This document shows, piece after piece, positions 25,593 through 36,858 of a stretch of 64,000 nucleotides of DNA. Both the position numbers and the translations under genes were made by a program. This DNA comes from Phlebopus portentosus (Eukaryota; Basidiomycota; Agaricomycetes; Boletales; Boletinellaceae). Position 1 is the first letter of the stretch. Each line of letters opens with the position of its first letter. The notes under the pieces were generated by a model, which was not told the DNA's origin, searched no databases, and saw only the letters and a program-made list of their open reading frames with translations. The stretch spans positions 558,001 to 622,000 of the forward strand of contig JAYXKI010000010.1 of the NCBI GenBank assembly GCA_037892935.1, given 5' to 3'.

Positions 25593-26187
25593 GGAGCCCC
25601 TTTGTAAAGCTCGAAGCGGACCGTAGATGAGCTTGTGAATGGACGGACGTTGGTTTATCCGAACTCGACGCTCATCGCCGCGGCTTTCGTTAGTTTTACT
25701 TTTCCCTCGTTTCTCCTATCTCTGCCATCTCATCTCTAGTGACTTCTCCCTCTCTTCTTTTTATATCCTTGGGTCTTCCCCTAGTGGACCTATTAGATGC
25801 ACAGTTGATCGGCCGTTGCAGGTTTCTCTCTCCCTCTCCTCTTTTCTCTCTTCTTTCTTAATTTACACCACCACGTACACGCTCCCTTGAAGTCTCCGTC
25901 TCTTTCCTCTTTATCTCTTATTTTCCCTCCTCGGCCTTGTGTTCTCTTTCCGCTTCATTACGTTCCTGCTATTTTTGCTCTTTCTTTCTTTATTTGTTCT
26001 TAGGTGTAATGTGTACGTACTAAAACATGGCTAGCGGAAGAAGCGATTGAAGTACCACTCAAAATCTGATGGCGTGCGTGAGGATCTGAGAAAGTGAATG
26101 TCGGCTAGTAGATTTAGAAGCATTGTGGAAGAATTGTTAGGCTGCATGGTAGGTAGAGTCAATCACTGCTCACTATTAGTGCTAGTG
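25593..26187. other. Convergent intergenic region UBC6/CDC8
   Basis: About 600 bp between two convergent genes. It is very pyrimidine-rich at 25680-25990 and is presumably the two 3' untranslated regions. No gene is supported. Confidence 0.5.
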
Positions 26188-27297
26188 TTAGTGCGAAACC
26201 CATAGTCTGCGGAGAGGTCTCCTAGGAGCGTCGTCGAGAACACGCTGAACTTCGCGCCAGATGCTTTCCTTCACATCCTCAAGACTCCTCCCAGCGTCGA
26301 TCTGTACCCAAGTGACATCATCCTTACCAGCATCCTCCTCACGAACGACGAACTTCCTAAACAGCTCTCTCACGCGCTTCTGCATCTCCTCCTTCTCGTA
26401 GCGCTCTTCCCCGTACCCTCCGCGCTCGCGGGCCTTCTCGGGCGAGACGTCGAGGAAGAGCGCGAGGTCCGGTGCGGGGAGGCCGATGTCTGGGCTCTTG
26501 CACCAAGAGAAGGGAAGGCCCTTTGAGACGGAGTAGACGACGCCGGAGAAGGCGTATCGGTCACATATGATTGTCGTTCCTTCTGAGAGAATGCGTTCAA
26601 TGCTCGTGCTGCATGGAAGTTGATTCCGCGTCCGGAGGTTCGGGGATTTGGACACAAACGAGGACGGCGAGAAGAGCAAATTTGTGATTAATCGTCAAGC
26701 CATAAGCCACGAGTCATTCATCCCATTTGAGCCATTGCATGGAACGAAATGTGGACGTGCCATCGTTGCATATGGAAGGGAATTGACGTGAGAAACGGTG
26801 CAAAAAGGAGTATATGGCTGTCTGTATGCAGGCCGAATACGACAAAGAAGAACACGCAGGACTCACGCGAGCTCCCAGCGATTTGCAGAGAAGAGAAGGT
26901 GGATCGCGCGGTCGTCGAGGTCAGATTGCGAACGGAGGTATGCGTCAATCATCTTCCCAATTGGCGTCGTCCTGTCTTGTGGTCCCGAAGGAACGAAGAC
27001 GTGACGACCATGAGGAGTCGAGGACCGGAGAAAGAGAGAGAATCGCCGACACCGACAGGACGCGGGATTAACGGAACCGAAAGAATGTCAGAGTTAAACT
27101 CAATGCGAAAGAGTGCCATGAAGAGAATGAGAAAGAGAGCGCGCCTGACCAGGAAACTTGATGAGCTTGGCTGGGACATTCGACTGTGCTAATCGAGCTG
27201 CCAAAGCTCCAGCTTGTGTGCTCTTGCCGGACCTATCAAGTCCTTCGATGACTATGAGCACGCCGCGTTTCTTATTGGTGTCGACATGAGATGCCAT
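26188..27297 (-). CDS. CDC8: Thymidylate kinase (dTMP kinase)
   Basis: Three exons: 27297-27150, 26975-26867 and 26608-26188. They total 678 nt, 225 residues (checked), close to the 216 of yeast Cdc8. The P-loop is GLDRSGKST. It is followed by PAKLIKFPDRTTPIGKMIDA, then DDRAIHLLFSANRWELA, the DRYAFSG motif, SPDIGLPAPDLALFLDVSPE and a lid-type RGGYGEERYE. The enzyme phosphorylates dTMP to dTDP for DNA synthesis. The first intron splits the Asp codon of the FPDRTT motif, which supports the splice choice. Introns are 174 and 258 nt, long for this window. The gene converges on UBC6. Confidence 0.93.
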
Positions 27298-30200
27298 GTT
27301 GAAGAATCAAGAGGAGGTCGAGGTGGGTACCAAACGAGGCAGCGAAGGCGCGTGTGGTCTCTCGCGTCGTGGTCCATGAGACCTCCTTTCCCAGGATCGG
27401 ACTGCCCGATTCTGATGAGTCACGATAGACTCCGACCCGACCAATTCAATTCAACACACAACGCCTGGGATCCATATAATTCAAACCTTGCCGTCTCCGA
27501 TGGACGTCGCTCTGACAAATCTCTACCAGACGGATAGAGACTCTCCCGAAAACCGGCCACCGAAATGAAGTTTCCTTTGGACTTTCGGCGGCCCTCTTTT
27601 CATTTTCAGGTGCAGCGCCAGGACCCACATGTCCTGCACGCGTCTGCTAGATTTCATCATGCGTTCATCTGTCGCGCCTCTCACGCTCGACGGGCCCCGA
27701 GCTGCGACCTTGTCGACCTCGCAAATTATATCAAGTTCTCGAAATCATAGTTCTCCAAGCGACACCCCAAACGGGCGAAACTCACGCTTAATTATCCGGT
27801 AGAAGACCCGAGGCCGGCGCATGATATTCGTTCTGAACCCCGGTCTCTATCTTCTCCCTTCTTCCCTTATATGACGAGCCCAGAAGGCTAAACCTTTTGT
27901 TTGATGCGGCTCGAGTTAATTATATGGATGATATACGGAAGAAGAAGCAAATCGCAGCACGTCGCAGCCGTATGTTTTACCGAAGTCGTGGAGGACTCGC
28001 ACGAAGCCTCGCACAGTCGCCTTTTACAGGGCAAAGACCATTGGTGTTAGGCTTCAGAGAAGAAGTTCTGGGCTAAGGCTCTCCGAATTCGCATTTCACG
28101 GCTAAGTGTTGTGATATGTCGTTGGTGCCGAGATTGCTTGTTCTTTGCAAACCTTTTGTTTTTCCGGTCTGACCGGCAAGGGTCGACCTGGTCGAGTATC
28201 TCGTGCAATGGCTGCGGAATCTATCTGTCTGCGCGCCGACGACATCGTCATGAAAATGACCTGAGGGATTGTTTACTGACCCGAAATCGGATGGTTTGAC
28301 TGGGTTGGATGGGTGGCTCTGCCTATGAGACGTGTTTTCTCATCTCATGCTCTCTCCAGCTTCCACCCCTGTCTTTGCAAGCTCTCCATTCCACATGAAG
28401 TGAGGACTAGACCGACTTCTGTCTTATCAGACAAGTGGCGGCCTCAATCCCTGTTCGGAACTCTCGTGTTTGTGCGCACCACCATTCTCCCGCGCTCTGT
28501 CGGCTTCCAGTATTTCTTGAATCGCTCACCGAGTCCTTGGGCTAGAATGGGTGCTTCTTCTTCACATTGGCAACCACACATATCTCCTTTTACCGTGCTT
28601 ATTTTACCGATAGATTCTCACATATTCTTCTTGGCGGCCGTCATATGGTGAAAACACGCCTAGCGAACCTGCGCGAAAGAATTGTAGGCACATCTTGCGC
28701 AATCCCCATCAATCGTTGGTTCGGTCAGACACGGTGGTGAAGTTCTTTCTGCCCTGTCGCGGTCTGTTGCGGTTCATCCATTCTGTTGGTTCCTTGAAAG
28801 GTTGCGGTCTTTAGTCGTTGATGATCCGCCCGGAACCGATGTCCCTGCTCTCCTTGATGCGCGGATGTTGCCGCCTGCAAGACCCTGGTGCTCCTGGTCC
28901 TGAGAGATAAGATCGAATAACCAGATCTGCTCCTCGACATGTACATGTTCTGTCAACTATAGGCAGCACTTCTCCCGCGAACCTCTGGAATGCAACTGTC
29001 TTTCGGTATTCTCTGAGCCACATTCGAAATCCTGGACCATTCGGAAGAACACTTGGTGGTTATGCCTATGCTCGGGCAGTGGAAACAAGCCGATTATCAC
29101 TTTGTGGGAGTGGAATTACGGAACGAATAGCAGGTGATTACACCTTGATGGGAGGCCAGCTAAAATTCCGAAAATGGTAAGTCAGACGGCATCAGTATCC
29201 GGGATCATTACCACACCGCCAAAGCTCTGACAAATACAGTAGGTGACCGTATCCATTCACCATCACCTCTTTGGCCGATTGTAACTCCTTCTAAACAAGG
29301 GCAGACCCAGTTATAGAAAACCCGTAGTCTAAGTGCAGAGGTCCAGAATGCCCGACAGTCCGACCGGTAACTTCATGAACGATTAAGTTAGACGCCGACA
29401 GGAATAAGTTACTTGGCCTGCATCCAGCCTCGTTCTGGTCGTCACTCCTTATTGGCATTATAGCTATACCGGTCCGTGAGCGCCAATGTCTCCAGTCACA
29501 TAAAGCTACGGAACTGCTTGGTTTTCCGGTGTGCTATGCCTAATCCAGAGCACCGATACCCATGGACACGTCCTTTGTTTGATCACCAGATTGTTCGCGC
29601 AGATAAGATGCGTGTTGTTCCTCTTATTTAATTATAGGAGCAGAGGTAATTCAGGACCGAGAGCCGCTGAGCCGCTCCCGTGATAAGGGCTCCCTAATGC
29701 GGACACCTTCCCGGCGGCAATGAGAATACTGTATCCTTCTCTTGCCCTCCTGGGCCCGAATCCAAATCAATCGCTACAAGAGGACGGATACGGATACCGG
29801 ATTACTCGGAAACTTTTCACCTCCTTGATACGTCACCTTATTGGTAGCACTGGAAGGCAAAACGTGGGATCGAGCAGGATTGACGCTAAGTCCGAATCTA
29901 TATGTGAACGCACCGGAGCCGGAGAGATACATACATCAGCTGTTTGGACTAAGCTTCCATTCAAGTTTGCAGCGCCTCCTTCCCAAGCTATTCACTGACG
30001 AAGTTACAGTTTTGCCCAAAAGTGAGTCTTGCGATGACTACCAACGAACTATATCAAACGAACAAATTCATCGAACAGCTTCTCTACCACACACTCACCC
30101 TGATGGGGCCCAGTCCCCAGTACACTGTTTCTTCTCCCTCGAATTGAATTTTGAGCAGGTGAACGCGGGGGCGTTCACTCGCCCGGGGATCATCGTGGTT

Positions 30201-33200
30201 TCTTCGGAGATGAAGACAAAACATATCCCACATGTGAATCGAAGTTAGTTTACCCGCAGACAGGCAGGCAGGTGTTACTATTTCCGGCGACGGAGTTTCG
30301 GATACATAGGGTCCGCTGCAGCGCGAAGGGACGGGATGGGTGGTTGCGGAGCCTTTGGGCTATTCTTCATGTATCACAGCGCGAAGCCGAGGGATACGGC
30401 GCTACGGAAGCGTAAGAAAAGTCAAATTTGGTCGAGATGTTCACATGAAAATTTAACGCACGCTTCATATCTTGCACCCCGCCGTGTTGGGGAGTTGGAT
30501 TAACACTATCCTTCGCAGCCTAAACCTTCTAACAGTCAAAGTGTGTGTTTCACGAGATTTGGTTTGACTTAGACATACTGTAGCAATAGCTTGAAAAGGC
30601 TGAGAAAATGAAGAGAGTTGTTTCATGCGAAGCTTTAATCGCATATGCAGAGAACTCTTCTCTCTTATTGGCGAAACATCTGACTAAAAGGTTTTCGAAC
30701 ATCAATTTGCCCATTCCGCAGCAGATGGAGTGGTCGAAAATGATTGGTCAATATAAATTCCGAGACGATTTGCGTGGTAAAATTGTACGCCGCTGGAGCC
30801 AATGTTCGCACTCGCCGCTCCGTCGGTGGCGACCGTCGACTCCCTATCGCCTGCTCCCTCAAGTCGCGGGAGCGTTTAACTTCCGAGAATGGTAGAGGAA
30901 AGCGGACTTCCGAAATAAGTCAGAAGTCGGTCCTTGTCGATCGTCTGCTTCTTGAGTATGTGAATAATTCAGCAAGATGAGATGAGTAAGTGTGTGCGGC
31001 TATTCATGCATAACTATCTTGTCGCCAAAAGCCGAAATTTGATTCGATGCACGTTATTCCGTTACTGTGCTAAAAGCATACGAGTGCATATCAGCAGAAC
31101 ATAAGTTTTATGCGCAGCCTTTGGTCTAAAACTTCCATTAGCGCCCTTTTACTAAACCGGAGGGGCAATGCGTACTTTCTTGACAAATTGAAAGCGTAAG
31201 GGCTCTTACAGGGAGCATAGCCTACGCAGGGGCAGGAGCACTGGAGACGGTCACCGGGAAAAGACCATAGATGTGCTTGAAGAAAGTGGTGTCCATATGG
31301 ATACTGATTGCGTACGAATCCATTCGACTAAATCCATGGTTGAGTGTGGAGCACATCGATGCCAGTTTGCATGGATCATTACTCGCAAAGCATTCAGATA
31401 GCCTTTGAACAGTAACAGTATGAGCACCTAGCTAAAGCAGTAATAAACTTTGAAGATATGCGCAGGCGGCAACTAAGCGTGGGTAGGCAAGGACGGACGC
31501 TTCGCGCCGTAGGGACAAGACTAGATGAGAGCAATGATAAAGATAACAAGCGAGAACCACAAACACCGACGATTGCTGACCTGAGAATATGTAGCATCCG
31601 CACGACAATAAATCTTGCTTTGCTGACATGCATCGTATTTCCCAGTATGTGTGGCAAATTCAGCAAGAAGTCCGAGGCAGTTGCAAAGGTCGTGAGGATC
31701 TAATATCATCCTGTAACTTCTATGGCCTCCGTGGCTAGTCGCATTGCGAAAGAAATGGGTCGAAGCAGATATAGGACCGGGCATTCCTCAGAATTAGCGA
31801 AACCAGTCTAAAAATGAAGCGGATCCGCAGCAAACCTGTCCGACCGCACTCCTTCGAACCATATAGTACATTCTTGCCGACACAAGATAAGAGGGTATAC
31901 ATTATAAAATGTGAGTTGCGTCCGAAAGCCGGTGCTTTTTTTCCAGCGCGTGAACCATCCGTTGCGCCGGTGCGTCAAGAAACTTGCTCATTTTCCTCCC
32001 TTCGAGGGAGATTGCAGAACAGTAGTAGGTTGAGAATAACCATATAGGTGCACTTCTCGAGCTTATCGTAATAGTGACGAACAAGCCCCGCCACTTCACA
32101 AAGACCGACGCGTACCCTTGACTTCACCAGGATCACCGCTGGCCGAAAAAGATAGACATTGCCTGGACTCTATTCGAACACCAGTTATGATTATTACGGC
32201 GGAGACATGCGGTTGTTAAATGAAGGGACGAGAAGGGAGGAGGAGGACTTGGTTTACCGACGTACCCGGCGTTATTTGGTTGTGTTTGTTATTTGTGGGA
32301 TAATAATGGCACGTGCCTCATATTCATCTCATCTATTTCGTCGTCTTGCGAACTTGGGTCTCACCTTCTTCATCCACTCTGCAAATGTGCTCAGTGGGTG
32401 CTGCTCACCGACTGTTACATGATGATCGGTTGATTACGTGCAGTCCATTTTCGTGCCTTCTGCTGCCTGAGAAACGAGGGTGCCCGGATGTCCAGGATGA
32501 TAGTTCATCTTGTCGGATCCAGCTCTCAAGGATAGTCTGATGGACAAGGTCGTATTGCCACCCGCTGGTCTAAGTATTCTCCTAACATGATGATCAAGAT
32601 TGATTGCAGGCAAGATCTTAGCAAAGTCCCAGCAAAAGTACTTCTGAAGCTATTTTCGGGTCTTCTTACCCAGGCATCTTGCGACAGCGGTTCTGCCTCT
32701 GATAAGCATCATTGTTTGCGTCTTCTTTACTTGTTCCAAGTCAACTAAAGGAAAAGATCGCCAAGATGGCTGTACCACCGAGATCGCGCCGTTGCACCCC
32801 TTGTACGCACGCCGGGCGACCGTAACTTCGTATCCTGGTTCCGACTTTCTCATGATCGTGTCCTCGGTTTAAGACATGGTTGCGGTGGTTGCTGAAAAAA
32901 GAAGTAATGGTAGGGCGCAAACTCACGCCCACAACGTTGTCATCCTCCGGCCTTCACCGTGCCCTGTCGAAGCTGCTGGGCATTCTGATTGTCTGGCTCG
33001 GAGAGACCACAGTTGGGCTAAGCGCCTATATCACCTCGATGCACCTTACGCACTAGAACGCGATGCAAGTTGGGACTTCGTTCATTTATCTCTCCATCTT
33101 ATTACCTCGAGAATAATGGAAGGATCTCGAGGCGCTCATCGATCTGTCATAAGACATCATAAGAAAATTTCAGCCTGCGAAAGTTACTCTTGGAGGACGT

Positions 33201-36200
33201 ATTCGTGCTTCTGGTCGCTGTGCGTACAGCAAAACATGTTCCATTATGGGTTGAACACTGAGGATCCGGTCCGTACTAGCTCGGCACAGCTCTTCTTGGA
33301 TGTACGGTTATGTTGCTCATAGGGAGAACGGCGCAGAAGGTGCACTTCACCTAGGTTTCTCCGACGAGCCAGGTATGACGATACTAAACATGCCATTGCG
33401 CTGTGACTTTTCGCCAATAATACAATGCTTGTCTGTCTTGGGAGATCATGGAAGTCTCAGTTGTTGTCTGCGGAATCTGTCAAACGGTCCGGACGTCCTT
33501 CGAGGATAGCCAGTCTTTTGACACACGTCGGTGTTATGACTGCTCGTTTGGAAGCTCTGCTCCGGGATTCCCCCAGTCTCAATAATAGAGCATCGGATCT
33601 GCCTTCTTAGTTCACCAATCCGTTGAAAGACGGGAACAAATTTCGCTCGGATTTGGTCAAACGAACTGAGAATTTCTCATTGTAGAGTAAGATCCCTAGG
33701 AGCTTCTTGTTTCGCAGCAGGCAGGTCCCGCCGGATGAGGGGGAGCACCGATTCAGGAGTCTCATCAAAAGATGGCCAAGAAGCCAGCTTGAGAATGTCA
33801 CCCTTTATTAAAATTGCAAGTGTCACAGACGTTAATCTGCGCGGGTACTTCGCGTTGTTTGCGGGGAAACCAGAATAAGATCTTCTTCCAGACCACTCAC
33901 ACGGACCTACAGCATAGTGCTTGAGAAACTGTCATCGATCCGTCCGCCGCGCACTAGCTTGGCAAGCAGGACTTGTGGTGAGAATTTGTGGCAAGAAGAA
34001 CTACGCTGGTCGGATTTTCTGCGGGGACAAATCGCGCCTTATATCCGAAAGGCGCTATTTTCGTCGGGAGGAGCGCTCGATTTTCGCACACAATCTTCGC
34101 GAGGGCGGACCGGATGGCGGGATTGCACTGGTCACACTGTTTGGCTCAAGTCCATGAGACCTTGCTCAATTTCTGACTCTCCCGCCCAACCCGAAGGAGA
34201 TTACGTTCCTAGCCTTACTTGCTTCAGTAGAAAGTCTCGTATCGAAATCTGCGGCAAAGTTGATACAATGGACTGGGCGCTGCTCGGCTGTGCTTACTTG
34301 TTTTCGCGGTCCCGGAGACGGCGCCATATCGCGTGAGAAAATCTCGGGCTCCGCCGTCCCCCAATTTCCTCATCTCGTTCATCTTGGTCGGTAGATGCAC
34401 ATATTCATGTGCCCAGGCTTATTTCGTCGATGACAACATGTGTGAAATAGTGTTGCTCCGAAAGACGGTCGCATACCACATCGCAGCAGCAACGAGGCAG
34501 TAAGGAAGTTGTTCGTATTGAACTATGGCAAAACCAGGAGGATAAAATACGATTGAATTTGCAAAGCAACGCCGGGTGTTACAGAATTGCTGAGGAAAGA
34601 AAAGTAATGGGAATCAATTTAGGTGCCGTTTGAGAGATGTCTGGGCATCATTGCAATCTTGCAGGAGGCCTCGTGCGTTCCCACCGATGGCGCAGGCGAG
34701 AACCGCCTTTGGCAATTTGCCGATACGTCGTGTGAGCTTCAGATGTCTAGCCTTTTTCTTCCACTCCCTGCCCTTCAGGTCTCCTAGAGAAGAACAGACA
34801 TCTGCGCCAAATTTTCGTGCTGACTTTCCCATTGTGATCGATTAGGCGTTAGTGCTCTGTGGGGTAATGGAAAGAATCTGGTAGAGCGCGATGCGGGAGA
34901 TGCCATTGCATGCTGACGTCGTTCGCTATTCTCTTCCGTCTCCAGCCTGTATAACTGGTCAGTCCGTAAGTGTTATTATTGGTGCGTTATTGAAGGTCCA
35001 GTCATCAACGTTCTCTGCCCAAATCACGGCTTAGCCCGAACGTATAGCACGAAAAAATCCATTCAATGAAATAGCTTGTGATAAATTTAGTTCGAAAACG
35101 CTCCAGTCCTCGATTCATCATTGGATAAAGTTGGCCTGAGACTCGGATGCGGATGCGGATTCACGGATGCAAGACAAGTGCGACGAAGAGAAGGACGTTA
35201 GATGCGACAAAGGTCTCAAATTCGATGCATTCGGCGTTATGGCATCCCCCAAGGGCAATCTACAATCTACCTGCAAAAGGGCTGAGAAGCTCCCTAACCA
35301 TTGAAAAGAATGAATTCTTCAACTTCGTGCTCTGCGGGTAAAGCCGAATCTGTTGAGCGCTGTACGAACTTCGTCTTTTGAATAGACTTTGAATAAACCC
35401 GTTGTTTTCCAGCGCGTGTGCCTCAACTTCAAGTAAGTAGATTCAATTTCCTTTACATTCCTTCCTCCTTCCTCCTGGCGTCAGGCCCAACTCACGGCAG
35501 AAACAGGTGAAACGAAACGGGTGGGCGGACAGTATGGGAAAATGGGAACAATTCTCAGCGACTTGAGTTCACCCGCAATACACACCATATGAATTTATCT
35601 GCGATTCGGGCACGCGGATATTTCCTATGTTCAATTGTCAACGAGTGCCGCCATGCATAAGGATCGGAGTTACGAGCTCACGTCGAAAATTCAAGGGTAA
35701 GCGATATCTATTCTCAGTCCCTGGCCAGGGAATCCTCAGGCCAGGAATCCTGAAACCACGGTCACCGCACCACGACGCAATCCTGGTGCAGGCACTCACT
35801 GGGGGGCAATATCATCGGAAGGCAAGGCAAAGGGGCATCGTCGCTTCGGAATGTAAGACGCAGAAGACAGGGCCAAAAATACCTCATACATAATTCCGAG
35901 TCGTCCGTACGTTCGCGCGGTTGCTTGCTGCCCTTGTTCAGCGATGCAAGGGCTTGCTTCGTAGACGACAAGCGATGAGAAAAACATGTGAAAATATATT
36001 GCTGGTGTGCTTCGTGAAGGCACATAAATATGCCTCATCAGGAAAAACCGGATGAGCATAATCCAATCCTGCCGGCAGCCGAATCCTGATGGAAATATCC
36101 AATGATCGGAATGTTGGGTGAATGCAACTGAAATCATGCCGAGAGACACTTTGATAGATAATTGATAAGAAATTAAAGATGACACGGGCAGCTGTGGAAT

Positions 36201-36420
36201 CACCATGGGAGATGAAATTTCAAATATCCAAAAGCATCTCGATGGTGTGGATATGCAGCTAATATAGTAATGAATACTTGTGATATCCCAAAAGGCATGG
36301 GAGGCTCGGATACATAGCATGGACACCATAATATATATTTTAGTCATCCAGTTGGGTATCAAAGGATTAGATATCCATTTTGGATACACTTATGGTCACT
36401 TTAAAGATCCAAAATGCACA
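27298..36420. other. Gene desert of about 9 kb
   Basis: No gene can be supported over this span. Open frames are all short (mostly under 150 codons), lie on both strands, and share no domain or exon logic. The longest, 35796-36389 on the minus strand, lies in sequence with repeated GATATCC/ATATCCAAA-like words and looks like chance coding in a repeat. This is probably decayed mobile DNA or a pericentromeric-like or intergenic island. No intact reverse transcriptase or transposase was found. Confidence 0.55.
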
Positions 36421-36611
36421 GTTATTTAGACCTCTGGAATAAATTCATAACTAAACAAAATTTGAAATTACAAGTAAAGTCATGTGAGAAATGATTAAAG
36501 AAATTCGAAATCTCATAAAGGAAAAGATGCTTGCATTTCTCACATGACTTTACTTGTAATTTCAAATTTTGTTTGTCATCTAGTTATGAATTTATTCCAG
36601 GTCTAAATAAC
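36421..36611. repeat. Foldback (inverted) repeat, MITE-like hairpin
   Basis: The left arm (36421-36493) and right arm (36534-36611) are reverse complements over more than 70 bp. Both share GTTATTTAGACCT...GGAATAAATTCATAACT and AAACAAAATTTGAAATTAC, and both end in the word CATTTCTCACATGAC on one strand. The only differences noticed are a 2-base insertion in the left arm and about 5 extra bases in the right arm. A 40-nt spacer separates them. No protein is encoded. The structure fits a small foldback/MITE element or a hairpin RNA source. Confidence 0.85.
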
Positions 36612-36658
36612 AGTTGAGATCAGAGCTCAAAATCACTTATGTAATATGTACGTGAGAT

Positions 36659-36858
36659 GGGTAAGTCTTCGGGCCCCCTCCTTTAGGACGGAGGATTTGC
36701 ATGCTCTATATGGTATTATAAGCGTCGGATAACGGATAGCACTCGCCAACTTTCATATCGGCAAAGGTGAGGGATCTCCCTCGTTTCGCTGTTGTTTGTT
36801 TCCCGAGAAGCATGCAAATCACCTTCTATAAACGGGGGCCCGAAGACTTTTTGTACCC
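36659..36858. mobile_element. Non-autonomous terminal-inverted-repeat element (MITE-like), about 200 bp
   Basis: The left end GGGTAAGTCTTCGGGCCCCC and the reverse complement of the right end, GGGTACAAAAAGTCTTCGGG, match apart from a short insertion. The match extends inward to a shared GATTTGCATGCT, so each terminal repeat is about 45-50 bp. The internal part is short and non-coding. No target-site duplication was recognised at the edges. The element starts 47 bp after the foldback repeat, so this corner of the gene desert is a cluster of small non-coding repeats. Confidence 0.65.

Noticed and set aside
35796..36389. 197-codon minus-strand frame in the gene desert
   Set aside because: It runs through repeated ATATCC-type words, has no domain or neighbouring exons, and is best explained as a repeat.
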